Program-made: the position numbers and the translations under genes
Assembly: GCF_900109495.1 (NCBI RefSeq)
Contig: NZ_FOAA01000002.1
Coordinates: 62,001-126,000, forward strand
Length of the DNA stretch: 64,000 nucleotides
Reading direction: 5' to 3'
Origin: Ectothiorhodospira marina
Lineage (GTDB): Bacteria > Pseudomonadota > Gammaproteobacteria > Ectothiorhodospirales > Ectothiorhodospiraceae
The notes under the pieces: model-generated
The model's input: only the letters and a program-made list of their open reading frames with translations
What the model was told of the DNA's origin: nothing
The model's database searches: none
Shown here: piece after piece, positions 1-8,257 of the stretch
Numbering within the stretch: position 1 is the first letter of the stretch
Layout of the letters: every line of letters starts with the position of its first letter

Positions 1-1
1 T

Positions 2-916
2 GTGCGTATCCTGATCAGTGCTGCGGCCGCGCTGGCTGTGACGGGACCGCATCTACATTGGGTGTTGTCCAGCCAGGATATGGCCAGCAGTGGCCTGGAA
101 AAGATGGATTTTGGCCAGGGAATTTGGCCTTTGTCCGGGCTGGGGGAGATGACGCTGGCTGTGCTGGCCTTCCTGACTCCGCTTTGGCTGGTGATGTGGA
201 TGACGTTCCGGGGAGACTTCAGTCGTGTGTTCTTGCGTTGGCAATCGCCTGCGGGGCAGTTCTCTTTACAGCGATACCTGCTGGCTGTTCTTGCTCTGCT
301 GGTGATTCTGGTGCTGTTGGGGGCAGCCCATTTCAAGGACCGCTGGATGTTGCCCATGTTATGGGTGTTCCCGCTGTATGTGTTCGCCATGATGGGCAGC
401 TCGGCCCTCACCCCAGGACGCGTGCGGGGTTATATCGCCACCTGTGTGGTGATGCCGGCGCTGGTGCTACTGGTGATGGCCTGGCGGGTGAACGACTGGG
501 CGGTACTGGAGGACCGGCAACGGCATGTGCATCCCTTCGACGCCTTGGCCGAGGCGTTGGCGGACCGGGGCTTTGAGCGCGGGATCATCGTCTCTGATGG
601 TACGTTCGTGGCCGGCAATCTGAGGATGCATTTTCCGGACAGTCAGGTGTTGTCCCCCAGCGTGGCCCCGGGCCGTCTGCGGTGCGAGGCGGGTGGCGAT
701 GTCCTGGTGGCATGGGAGGTCAGTCAAGAAGCGGTTCTGGGTCAGCGCCTTGGGGCCTGGGTGGAGCACCATCTGGGGCCCTCGGCCAGCGACATGCAAA
801 GGGATATTCAGGTGATCTCGCTTGAATCCTGGAGCGGTGAGCGATTCGATTTTGCCGTGGTGCTCTGGCCCGGGGCCCTGGATGGGGCATGTAGAGTGGG
901 TCGCCCAGTTAGCTGA
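2..916 (+). CDS. Putative GT39/ArnT-like membrane glycosyltransferase, C-terminal part
   Basis: The reading frame is open to the window edge, so the gene is probably cut off at its 5' end. What remains is 304 residues. The first ~165 carry about five hydrophobic segments (around 4-20, 48-66, 90-107, 115-135 and 143-160), followed by a soluble tail of ~140 residues. A PHLHW motif near the start resembles the PHxxW loop of family-39 glycosyltransferases, which use polyprenyl-phosphate sugars on the periplasmic side of the inner membrane. The following lpxL-hldE-waaA genes suggest a role in lipid A or core modification. The family call rests on topology and one loop motif only; the catalytic N-terminal Asp/Glu residues are outside the window. 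Confidence 0.55.
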   Translation: MRILISAAAALAVTGPHLHWVLSSQDMASSGLEKMDFGQGIWPLSGLGEMTLAVLAFLTPLWLVMWMTFRGDFSRVFLRWQSPAGQFSLQRYLLAVLALLVILVLLGAAHFKDRWMLPMLWVFPLYVFAMMGSSALTPGRVRGYIATCVVMPALVLLVMAWRVNDWAVLEDRQRHVHPFDALAEALADRGFERGIIVSDGTFVAGNLRMHFPDSQVLSPSVAPGRLRCEAGGDVLVAWEVSQEAVLGQRLGAWVEHHLGPSASDMQRDIQVISLESWSGERFDFAVVLWPGALDGACRVGRPVS

Positions 917-988
917 GCGAGTTCAGCTTCCGTGCGGCGCTGGGCCCTGGCTGAAAGGTGAAAGCATAGGGGGCAATCCAGCGCTGCC

Positions 989-1011
989 TTCGCGGCCAGG
1001 GCCGCTCCCAC
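989..1011 (-). repeat. REP-like element, single copy
   Basis: Read on the minus strand this is a GTGGGAGCGGCC core followed by CTGGCCGCGAA, an imperfect palindrome. The same core recurs at 2131, 2191, 29730, 35921 and 36137. It sits in the convergent gap between the glycosyltransferase end and lpxL. Extragenic palindromes of this type are common in Pseudomonas and relatives. Confidence 0.7.
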
Positions 1012-1029
1012 GGTGAGGGCAGTTGCTGC

Positions 1030-1118
1030 ACGGTGCCCGCCGCTGCCCCTCATCCCTGGCCTTTCTCACGATTCCCTGAGTGGCGAAGGGAGCAGTCGCT
1101 GGCGCGAGAGGGGTCGGG
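1030..1118. repeat. Degenerate CCCTCACCCC-type inverted repeat
   Basis: The left arm (CCCCTCATCCCTGGCC) and right arm (GAGAGGGGTCGGGGTG) are roughly complementary and resemble the outer arms of the repeat block at 11838-11978. It lies immediately after the lpxL stop codon in a convergent gap. It may act as a weak terminator structure, but no T-tract is present. Confidence 0.35.
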
Positions 1119-1125
1119 GTGGGTG

Positions 1126-2061
1126 TCAGTCGAGGTGAGAGCGATAGGGATCCGGCAGGCCCCAGCACTTCTTGTACTTGAAACGTCGGTGGGTCCAGAA
1201 GTACTGCTCCGGGGCCTCGCGTATGGCTTGCTCGATCACCTGATTGATGCGCGTAGCATCCGCCTCTGGCGTTTCGCCGGGGAAGTCTTCCAGGGGGGGG
1301 TGGATCACCAGGCGGTAACCCTGGTTGCCCGGTAGCCGGTAGCCGAAGAAGGGCATTACAGGCGCGCCGGTGATCCTGGCGAGGCGGGAGGTGGCCGGAT
1401 TGGTGGCGGCCAGCTGTCCGAAGAAGGGGACCATGACGCTGGCGCGTGTCTTGAACGCCTGGTCGGGCGCATACCACACCACTTCGCCCTGGCGCAGGGT
1501 GCGGATGACCTCCTTGGCCTGGTCGCGGCGGATGGCTCGGGTGCAATGCCGTTCCCGGTTGCGGCGAAAGAAGTATTCCACCACCGGGTTCTGGTTGGCG
1601 CGGTACATGGCCGCCAGGGGCTGATGTCGAAGTATCAGTCGACCGCATATCTCCAGTGAGGTGAAATGGGCCGAGAGCAGGAGCACGCCCTTGCCTTGAG
1701 CCAGGGCCTCTTGAAGATGCTCCAGTCCCTCCACGTGTTCCAGCGATGCGAGTTGCTCATCCGTGGCCCACCAGCCAAAGGGTGTCTCGAACAGTGCCGC
1801 CCCCATGGCCCGGAAATGGTCCTTGACCAGTCGTTGCCGAGCCTTCTCGTCCAGTTCCGGAAAGCACAGGCGGATGTTGGTCTCGGCGATGCGGCGCCTT
1901 TCCCGCGCCAGTGGATGGAGCAACCTGCCAACACCCTCCCCGAGGCGCACCAGCCATCGCCACGGCAGCAGGCGCACCAGTGCCCAGAGCAGCGCCACAC
2001 CGACCCACATGGGCCAGTGATGGGGATGGTAGAGCGAGGATGAGGGTTTGCGCTTGGGCAT
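1126..2061 (-). CDS. lpxL: Lipid A biosynthesis acyltransferase (LpxL/HtrB family)
   Basis: Encodes 311 residues, the usual length for the Kdo2-lipid IVA lauroyl/myristoyltransferases that add the secondary acyl chains of lipid A at the inner face of the cytoplasmic membrane. A single hydrophobic anchor lies at about 17-33. The catalytic HX4E motif is visible as H132-FTSL-E137. The tail FWTHRRFKYK matches the family's C-terminal WxHRRFK block. It is transcribed away from hldE, with a 237-bp gap holding an inverted REP pair. Neighbouring heptose and Kdo genes support a role in LPS assembly. LpxL and LpxM cannot be separated from sequence alone. Confidence 0.9.
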   Translation of the reverse strand: MPKRKPSSSLYHPHHWPMWVGVALLWALVRLLPWRWLVRLGEGVGRLLHPLARERRRIAETNIRLCFPELDEKARQRLVKDHFRAMGAALFETPFGWWATDEQLASLEHVEGLEHLQEALAQGKGVLLLSAHFTSLEICGRLILRHQPLAAMYRANQNPVVEYFFRRNRERHCTRAIRRDQAKEVIRTLRQGEVVWYAPDQAFKTRASVMVPFFGQLAATNPATSRLARITGAPVMPFFGYRLPGNQGYRLVIHPPLEDFPGETPEADATRINQVIEQAIREAPEQYFWTHRRFKYKKCWGLPDPYRSHLD

Positions 2062-2130
2062 CGAAAAGGGAGAAGGGGAGCAAAGGCACGGATGTTAACA
2101 TGCCTCTTCGCCCTGACGGATTCCACCTGT

Positions 2131-2213
2131 GTGGGAGCGGCCCTGGCCGCGAATGCTCAAGCCCCGGGAGTCCGGCGGCTTTTGGGATGATTCGCGGCCA
2201 GGGCCGCTCCCAC
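2131..2213. repeat. Inverted pair of REP-like elements
   Basis: Two 23-bp copies of the GTGGGAGCGGCC...GCGAA element face each other, one at 2131-2153 on plus and one at 2191-2213 on minus, separated by 37 bp. The copies are complementary over their full length and could form a long cruciform or hairpin. They sit in the divergent lpxL/hldE gap, which otherwise holds the promoters of both genes. Confidence 0.75.
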
Positions 2214-2298
2214 AGGGGGGCAGGCTCGGCCAGGGTGCCCACATGGCCGCCACCGGTCTTGTATCATGCGCGGGAGTTTTTGATGAGGTGATTGGCTT

Positions 2299-3726
2299 GT
2301 GAATCCGAGTTTGCCCCCCTTCGAACAGGCCCGGGTCATGGTGGTGGGTGACCTGATGCTGGATCGCTACTGGTCTGGCGCCACGGCGCGGATCTCGCCG
2401 GAGGCCCCGGTGCCCGTGGTGCATGTGAACGACGTGGAGGAGCGTCCCGGCGGTGCCGCCAACGTGGCCCTGAACCTGGCCCGACTGGGTGTGCAGACAC
2501 ACCTGGCGGGCGTGGTGGGGCAGGACGAGGCGGCTGCCTCGCTGGATCGACTGCTGGCGGATGCGGGGGTGACCTGCGAGTTTGTTCGGGATCCGACGGT
2601 CCCCACCATCACCAAGCTTCGAGTGATGAGCCGGCATCAGCAACTGCTGCGGCTGGATTTTGAGCAGCCGCTGGATCACGTGAACACTCAGGTCTTGCTG
2701 GATACCCTGCCGGCCGCCTTGGCCTCGGTGTCCGTGCTCGTGCTGTCCGATTACGGCAAGGGCACCCTGGCGGCAGCGCCCCAGTTGATCGCTCGGGCAC
2801 GTGAGGCGGGGGTGGCCGTGCTGGTGGACCCCAAGGGACGGGACTTCGAGCGATATCGCGGGGCCACGCTGCTCACCCCCAACCTGGCCGAGTTCGAGGC
2901 CGTGGTGGGTCCGTGCCCTCGGGATGATCTGCTGGTGGAGCGTGGGGAACGGCTCCGGGCCGACCTGGGGTTGACGGGGCTTTTGATCACCCTGAGTGAG
3001 CGGGGCATGCTGCTGGTGCGCGAGGGGCATGATCCCGTGCACCTGCCCACCCGGGCCCGGGAGGTCTTCGATGTGACCGGGGCGGGGGATACCGTGATCT
3101 CCCTGGTGGCCGCCGCCCTGGCCACGGGGCAGGACATGGCCGCCGCTGCCGCCCTGGCCAACCTGGGTGCCGGAATCGTGGTGGGCAAGCTGGGCACGGG
3201 CTATGTGAAGCCCGCCGAGCTTCGGGCCGCATTGCGTGGGCATCACGGGGGTTGGAGCAGCCTGCTGTCGGAGGCGGATCTCATGCTGGCCGTGGAGGAG
3301 GCGAAGGCCCAGGGGGAGCGCGTTGTCATGACCAATGGCTGTTTCGACATCCTTCATGCCGGGCATGTGGCCTACCTGGAGCAGGCCCGCAAGCGTGGCG
3401 ACCGGCTGATTGTGGCGGTGAATGATGATGCCTCGGTGGCACGTCTCAAGGGTCCGGAGCGACCGGTGAACCCCCTGGAGCGCCGCATGGCCGTGCTGGC
3501 GGGCCTGGCCTCGGTGGACTGGGTGGTCCCCTTTGCTGAGGACACCCCGGAGCGCCTGATCTGCGCGGTGCAGCCGGATGTGCTGGTCAAGGGCGGGGAT
3601 TATCGGCCCGATGAGATTGCCGGGGCCGGCTGCGTGCGGGAGGCGGGTGGCTCGGTGGAGGTGTTGCCCTTTGTGGATGGGGTGTCGACCACCGGGGTGA
3701 TCGATCGGATTCGGTCAGGGGGATAG
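2299..3726 (+). CDS. hldE: Bifunctional heptose 7-phosphate kinase / heptose 1-phosphate adenylyltransferase
   Basis: Encodes 475 residues, as in E. coli HldE. The N-terminal ribokinase-type domain (about 10-315) carries [14 protein letters not shown] near 51 and the anion-hole motif DVTGAGD at 258-264. The C-terminal nucleotidyltransferase domain carries [12 protein letters not shown] at 345-356, with the HxGH signature at 353-356. Together they phosphorylate D-glycero-D-manno-heptose 7-phosphate at C1 and adenylate the 1-phosphate, giving ADP-heptose for LPS inner core. The GTG start at 2299 follows a GAGGTG Shine-Dalgarno at 2285-2290. Both domains look intact. Confidence 0.97.
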   Translation: MNPSLPPFEQARVMVVGDLMLDRYWSGATARISPEAPVPVVHVNDVEERPGGAANVALNLARLGVQTHLAGVVGQDEAAASLDRLLADAGVTCEFVRDPTVPTITKLRVMSRHQQLLRLDFEQPLDHVNTQVLLDTLPAALASVSVLVLSDYGKGTLAAAPQLIARAREAGVAVLVDPKGRDFERYRGATLLTPNLAEFEAVVGPCPRDDLLVERGERLRADLGLTGLLITLSERGMLLVREGHDPVHLPTRAREVFDVTGAGDTVISLVAAALATGQDMAAAAALANLGAGIVVGKLGTGYVKPAELRAALRGHHGGWSSLLSEADLMLAVEEAKAQGERVVMTNGCFDILHAGHVAYLEQARKRGDRLIVAVNDDASVARLKGPERPVNPLERRMAVLAGLASVDWVVPFAEDTPERLICAVQPDVLVKGGDYRPDEIAGAGCVREAGGSVEVLPFVDGVSTTGVIDRIRSGG

Positions 3727-3740
3727 ATCGTCGGAACCCA

Positions 3741-3764
3741 GGGGACGGATTTGAATCCGTCCCC
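3741..3764. repeat. Perfect 10-bp hairpin (GGGGACGGAT family) between hldE and waaA
   Basis: GGGGACGGAT at 3741-3750 is exactly complementary to 3755-3764 with a TTGA loop. It starts 15 bases after the hldE stop. The sequence matches a hairpin type I recall as scattered in many proteobacterial genomes, sometimes next to REP-associated transposase genes. No T-tract follows, so it need not stop transcription into waaA. Confidence 0.7.
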
Positions 3765-3785
3765 ATTAGCACTGGAACGCCTGAC

Positions 3786-5057
3786 ATGCATGCACTCTAC
3801 AATCTCCTGATCCACCTGCTCTTGCCCATCTTCCTGTTGCGCCTGCTCTGGCGCAGTCGTCGCAATCCGGCTTATCGGCAGCGCTGGGGAGAGAGGCTGG
3901 GATTTCCTGAGCCGCTTCGGGACAAGCGCCGCCATTTGTGGGTGCATGCCGTCTCCGTGGGAGAGGTGGTGGCGGCTGCGCAGTTGATCCGGGCCTGGCG
4001 GCAACGACATCCGGAGCAGCCGATTCTGGTGACCACGACGACGCCCACGGGGGCGGACGAGGTGGTGCGGCGTCTGGGGAATGAAGTGATCCATCGCTAC
4101 CTGCCGTTCGACCTGCCCGGCGCCGTGGGGCGGTTCATCGAGCGAATGCCCGTGGATCGGCTGCTGGTCATGGAAACCGAACTCTGGCCCAACCTCTACC
4201 GGGCCTGTCACGCGCGTGGCATCCCGATCCTGCTGGTGAATGCACGCCTCTCTCCCCGTTCCTTTCGCGGCTATCAGCGATTGCGCCCGCTGGTGCAGCG
4301 CACCCTGGGCTGGCTGGAGGGCGTGGCGGCCCGTGGGCAGGAGGACGCGGACCGCTTTGTGGCGCTGGGGGCATCGCCGGACCGGGTGCGGGTGACGGGC
4401 AATATCAAGTACGACCTGACGCTCTCCGCCCCTTTGCGTGAGCAGGCCCGCGCCCTGCGCGATGCCCTGGGTGCGCGCCCGGTGTGGATCGCCGCCAGCA
4501 CCCATCCCGGGGAGGATGAACAGGTGCTCAAGGCCCACGCCCTCGTGCGCCAGGCGCTGCCCGATGCCTTGCTCATCCTGGTGCCCCGGCATCCGGAGCG
4601 CTTCGAGACCGTGGCGCGCCTGTGCCGTGAAGCGGGAGGGGACCCGGCACGCCGCAGCCGGGGCGTGGTGCCTGATGGCTCACAGGCGGTATGGCTGGGC
4701 GACAGCATGGGGGAGTTGCTCATGCTCTACGGCGTGGCGGATGTGGCCTTTGTGGGGGGCAGCCTGGTGCCCACGGGGGGGCACAACCCCCTGGAGCCTG
4801 CCGCCCATGGCGTACCTGTGGTGACGGGGCCTGAGGTGTTCAATTTCAGCGAGGTCTTTGCGGCGCTGTCCGGCGCGGGCGGGGTGTGCCAGGTGGAAGA
4901 TGCCGATGCACTGGGGCAGGTCGTTGTGCGATTGCTTGATTCGGGGAAGGATCGCGACGCCCTCAGCGCCGCGGCCAAACAGGTACTGGAGTCCAATCGC
5001 GGAGCGGTGGCCCGAGTACTTGACTGGGCCGAGGCAATGGCACTGAGGTCTCGATAG
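3786..5057 (+). CDS. waaA: 3-deoxy-D-manno-octulosonic acid (Kdo) transferase
   Basis: Encodes 423 residues, against 425 in E. coli. An N-terminal membrane anchor (about 4-22) precedes a GT-B fold. The catalytic base region VHAVSVGE ends at E60, the same number as the E. coli catalytic glutamate. The C-terminal domain carries GGSLVPTGGHNPLEPA, the family's CMP-Kdo/acceptor loop. The enzyme adds Kdo to lipid IVA at the inner membrane. It lies 59 bp after hldE on the same strand and is probably co-transcribed. Confidence 0.96.
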   Translation: MHALYNLLIHLLLPIFLLRLLWRSRRNPAYRQRWGERLGFPEPLRDKRRHLWVHAVSVGEVVAAAQLIRAWRQRHPEQPILVTTTTPTGADEVVRRLGNEVIHRYLPFDLPGAVGRFIERMPVDRLLVMETELWPNLYRACHARGIPILLVNARLSPRSFRGYQRLRPLVQRTLGWLEGVAARGQEDADRFVALGASPDRVRVTGNIKYDLTLSAPLREQARALRDALGARPVWIAASTHPGEDEQVLKAHALVRQALPDALLILVPRHPERFETVARLCREAGGDPARRSRGVVPDGSQAVWLGDSMGELLMLYGVADVAFVGGSLVPTGGHNPLEPAAHGVPVVTGPEVFNFSEVFAALSGAGGVCQVEDADALGQVVVRLLDSGKDRDALSAAAKQVLESNRGAVARVLDWAEAMALRSR

Positions 5058-5066
5058 TGAATGGGG

Positions 5067-5078
5067 GGCCGCTCCCAC
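5067..5078 (-). repeat. Partial REP-like element
   Basis: GTGGGAGCGGCC reads on the minus strand and lacks the second half of the palindrome. It sits in the short convergent gap between waaA and the isochorismatase-like gene. Confidence 0.4.
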
Positions 5079-5103
5079 GGGCTGCGATCGACGGAATCCA
5101 GTG

Positions 5104-5664
5104 CTAGCGGATCAGCTTAAGCAAGTCCTTGAAGCGCGGGTGGGTGCATTCGCCCAGCCATTCGAACATCACCGACTCGGCGTTGGTCACGGTGACGCCG
5201 GCTTGGGCCATGCGGGCCAGGGCGTTGTCCCGGTTGCGGGGGTTGCGCGAGCAGACGCCATCCTCCACCACGAAGACCTGGAACCCCTCCTGAGTGAGTC
5301 CCAGGGCCGTTTGCAGCACACACACATGCGCCTCCATCCCGCACAGGATCACCTGGGGACGGCGAGCGCTCTTCAGGGCATCCATGATGCCCGGGGCACC
5401 ACAACAGGAGAACGTGGTCTTGTCCAGCACACGAGCCGCTTGGGGCGCCTGCTCCAGCACGGCATGAGCCGTGTGGCCGATTCCCTGGGGGTATTGCTCG
5501 GTCACGGTGACCGGGATATTCAGGATCCCGGCGGCCTGGGCCAGGCGTCCTGCGTTGCGATACACCTGGGCACGCTCGGCCTCGTCCATGGCGACGGCCA
5601 GTTTCTCCTGGATATCCACCACGAGCAGGTGGCTGCGGTCACGATCGCAAAGCAGATCCATCAT
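5104..5664 (-). CDS. Isochorismatase-like cysteine hydrolase
   Basis: Encodes 186 residues with the isochorismatase-hydrolase fold. The expected triad is visible: D17 in VVDIQEKL, K82 in LDKTTFSCC and C115 in GMEAHVCV. A cis-peptide loop GMEAH precedes the cysteine. Proteins of this YcaC-related group hydrolyse small amides or esters; the natural substrate is usually unknown and siderophore isochorismate is unlikely because no siderophore genes are near. The start codon lies four bases after the tolC stop, so it is translated from the same mRNA as PCMT-rhodanese-tolC. Confidence 0.85.
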   Translation of the reverse strand: MMDLLCDRDRSHLLVVDIQEKLAVAMDEAERAQVYRNAGRLAQAAGILNIPVTVTEQYPQGIGHTAHAVLEQAPQAARVLDKTTFSCCGAPGIMDALKSARRPQVILCGMEAHVCVLQTALGLTQEGFQVFVVEDGVCSRNPRNRDNALARMAQAGVTVTNAESVMFEWLGECTHPRFKDLLKLIR

Positions 5665-5668
5665 CCAC

Positions 5669-7015
5669 TCAATCCAGCCATGTGTTCACGCTGATGAGGT
5701 CTTCCTGCGAGAGGGTGCCGGCGGCCTGCTTCAGACGCAGGGTGTTGAGCAGGTAATCATAGCGGGCCTCGGCAAAGTCCCGCTCAGCCCGGAACACCTG
5801 ACGCAGTTCCAGGAGCACGTCCACGGCCGTGCGGGTGCCCACCTCGAAGCCTGCCTCGGCGGCCTCGAAGGAGGCGCGAGTGGATTCCAGGGCCTGTTCC
5901 AGGGCCCGAACTCGAGAGATGCCAGCGTTCACCGACAGGAAGGCACTGCGGGTCTGCTGCACGGTCTGGCGTTCCGCCAGCTCCTGCTGCTCTCGCGCAG
6001 CGTCAAAATTCTCGCGGGCCTCGCGGGTCAGGGAACTCACGCGGCCGCCAGTGTAAATGGGAACCCGTAACTGCACGCCAACCTGGGCATCCTGACGATC
6101 CAGAAACTGTTGGCTGGTGGCGCCACTTGTTTGGCCCCCAAAGTCCGGGAGGTCGTTGAACGCCTGGTCGTTGTAGCTGGCGGACAAGCCCAGGGTGGGG
6201 TAATGGCCGGAGCGCTGGCGCTTGATATCCTGGGCGGCCACCTCGGTGCTCAGTCGCTGGGCCACCAGATTCAGGTTGGCCTCCCGGGCGGTTTCCACCC
6301 ACTGGCTCTTGTCCGCCGGGTCGGGAAGCACCAGAGGCATGCGGTCGGACAACTCGGGCAGGTTCTCGTAGAACTGACCGGTGATGACAGCCAGGTCTTC
6401 CTGGGCCTGATCCAGGCGATTCTGGGCGGCAATCTCCTCGGCAACAGCCAGGTCGAATTGGGCCTGGGCCTCCTTGACGTCGGTGATGGCGATCAGACCG
6501 ACCTCAAAGCGTTGATCTGCCTGCTCCAGTTGTCGACCGATGGCCTCCTTTTCCGCCTCGGCGAAGGAGAGATTATCCTTGGCTGACAACACCCCGAAGT
6601 AGGCCTCGGCCACTCGCAGGATCAATTCCTGACGGGCAGCGTCGCGCACTGCTGTGGCCTGGGCAACGCCCAGGTCCGCCTGGCGCAAGGCCACATAGTT
6701 GGTGTGATCGTAGAGAGTTTGATTGAGGGACAACTCAAAGGTGCGGGTCTGATAGTCGAAGGAGGGCCGCCCTTCCTGATCACTGTCCGTGTAGGCATAG
6801 CCCAGAGTGCCCTCGATCTGAGGCAGCAGCGCGGAGCGGGCCTGTGGTCGGGCCTCCAGGGCAGCCCGGAACTCCGCTTCGGCAGTGCGCAACTCGGCGT
6901 CTCGTTCCTGTGCCGTGCGGTAGACCTCCAGCAGGTCAGTGGCATACAAGGGCGCCGCCGCCGTGGTCAGTGAAACGAACAGGCTGGCCAGCAGCGGTTT
7001 GCGAAAGCGGATCAT
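5669..7015 (-). CDS. tolC: TolC-family outer membrane efflux/secretion channel
   Basis: Encodes 448 residues from the ATG at 7015. The sequence starts with a clear signal peptide (MIRFRKPLLASLF..., cleavage predicted after LYA at residue 25) and mature TDLLEVYRTAQERD, typical of TolC type I channels. Long alpha-helical stretches with two outer-membrane-factor repeats follow. The periplasm-spanning trimer is used by RND pumps and type I secretion. A longer in-frame start upstream at 7168 would add 51 non-signal residues and is rejected. The PCMT-rhodanese-tolC order next to thiC and waaA is shared with Pseudomonas. Confidence 0.93.
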   Translation of the reverse strand: MIRFRKPLLASLFVSLTTAAAPLYATDLLEVYRTAQERDAELRTAEAEFRAALEARPQARSALLPQIEGTLGYAYTDSDQEGRPSFDYQTRTFELSLNQTLYDHTNYVALRQADLGVAQATAVRDAARQELILRVAEAYFGVLSAKDNLSFAEAEKEAIGRQLEQADQRFEVGLIAITDVKEAQAQFDLAVAEEIAAQNRLDQAQEDLAVITGQFYENLPELSDRMPLVLPDPADKSQWVETAREANLNLVAQRLSTEVAAQDIKRQRSGHYPTLGLSASYNDQAFNDLPDFGGQTSGATSQQFLDRQDAQVGVQLRVPIYTGGRVSSLTREARENFDAAREQQELAERQTVQQTRSAFLSVNAGISRVRALEQALESTRASFEAAEAGFEVGTRTAVDVLLELRQVFRAERDFAEARYDYLLNTLRLKQAAGTLSQEDLISVNTWLD

Positions 7016-7115
7016 GGGTGTCTCCAGCCGCGGGGGGCGGGGTGATCGGGGAACATCAGCGTATTCTGATATCGTATCGTCATCGGGCCTGAATTGGGAA
7101 CCTTGACAGGCCTTG

Positions 7116-7436
7116 TCAGTACGTGGGCAGCGTGGGATCCACCTGGCGGGCCCAGGCGTCGATGCCACCCTCCAGATTGATCACCCGGGTGAAGCCCTGG
7201 TGCTCCAGATAATGGGCCACCTGCAGGGAGCGAATGCCGTGATGACAGATCAGCACCACTTCCTCGTCGGGATCCAGCGCCTCTTCCAGCTCGTGAATCT
7301 GCCCCAGGGGGAACAACTGAGTCCCCTCCAGGTGCACAATCTCGTACTCCCAGTGCTCGCGCACGTCGATGAGGCGTGGTGGCTCTTGGGTCGAGTGCAG
7401 ATGATCGTACAGCTGATTGGCCGTCAGTCGCTGCAT
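7116..7436 (-). CDS. Rhodanese-domain protein
   Basis: A single rhodanese domain of 106 residues, GlpE-sized. The active-site loop is C64-HHGIRS, with the catalytic cysteine followed by a six-residue loop of the sulfur-transferase type. The N-terminal LIDVREHWEYE (22-32) is the CH2A motif. It probably carries persulfide sulfur in the cytoplasm; no signal peptide is seen. It sits between the methyltransferase (10-bp gap) and tolC in a conserved operon. Its partner is not identifiable here. Confidence 0.88.
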   Translation of the reverse strand: MQRLTANQLYDHLHSTQEPPRLIDVREHWEYEIVHLEGTQLFPLGQIHELEEALDPDEEVVLICHHGIRSLQVAHYLEHQGFTRVINLEGGIDAWARQVDPTLPTY

Positions 7437-7445
7437 GGGGCGGAT

Positions 7446-8102
7446 TCAGAAAACGAAGCGGGGAGCCGGCTCGAAACCCACCAGGGGCTTCAGGCGCGTC
7501 TCGAAGAGTGCATGTCGGGAGAAATCGTTCTCGCCCACACGGATGACCAGCATGGCCTGCATGGCCGGCGGTTCCCCCACCACCACGAACAGACGCCCAC
7601 CCGGGCTCAACTGGCGCTCGAAATCCTCGCGGTAGCGTGCCATGGAGGCCGTCACAGCGATCACATCATATTGACCATGGCGGCCAGACCAGCCTTCCGC
7701 AGCGTTACCTGTTGCCAGATTGACATGGCTCAGGTTCAGGTCCCTGAGGGGGCGCTGGGCGGCTCGGGTGAAGTCCTCGTGAATATCCACGCTCTCCACA
7801 TGCCCCCCCAGCTGGGCAAGGCAGGCCGTGAGATAACCGGAGCCGGTACCCACCTCCAGGATGACGTCACGGGGCTGAATGTCCAGTGCCTGCAGCAGAC
7901 GTCCTTCCACGGTGGGGCGCATCATGGATTCGTCATGGCCCAGGGGGATCTCCAGGTCGGCGTAGGCCAGTTGCTTGTGGTTGTCCGGGACAAACTGTTC
8001 CCTGGGGGTGTGTTCCATCACGGACAACACGCGCGGATCCAGTACCTCCCAGGGACGGACCTGCTGTTCAACCATGTTGAATCGGGCTTGTTCGAGGTTC
8101 AT
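7446..8102 (-). CDS. Protein-L-isoaspartate O-methyltransferase family protein
   Basis: Encodes 218 residues. The SAM-binding motif I is ILEVGTGSGYLTACLA at about 81-96. The family's loop before motif I is altered: where classical Pcm has an ISxP-type acceptor-binding segment, this protein has SMMRPTVEGRLL. It therefore belongs to the PCMT-like group found upstream of tolC in Pseudomonas rather than to the pcm next to surE/rpoS. Repair of isoaspartyl residues is possible but not assured. It is the first gene of the tolC operon. Confidence 0.8.
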   Translation of the reverse strand: MNLEQARFNMVEQQVRPWEVLDPRVLSVMEHTPREQFVPDNHKQLAYADLEIPLGHDESMMRPTVEGRLLQALDIQPRDVILEVGTGSGYLTACLAQLGGHVESVDIHEDFTRAAQRPLRDLNLSHVNLATGNAAEGWSGRHGQYDVIAVTASMARYREDFERQLSPGGRLFVVVGEPPAMQAMLVIRVGENDFSRHALFETRLKPLVGFEPAPRFVF

Positions 8103-8188
8103 GGTGGTGGTCTCTGCATCTTGTGGTTGTTATGCCGGGTGGCCATGATGAGGCGCCGCCCGGTGATGAGTCGTGATCGGAAGGTTAA

Positions 8189-8214
8189 GGTCTTGGGCAA
8201 GGCGGGGCAAGACC
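8189..8214. other. Small hairpin upstream of the phosphotransferase gene
   Basis: GGTCTTG at 8189-8195 pairs with CAAGACC at 8208-8214 across a 12-base loop, 43 bp before the start codon at 8258. It would lie in the mRNA leader if transcription starts upstream. No function can be assigned. Confidence 0.3.
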
Positions 8215-8257
8215 CGCGCCCATGAGGTGCGGGCATCTCACGGTGATGGGGGCAGGC

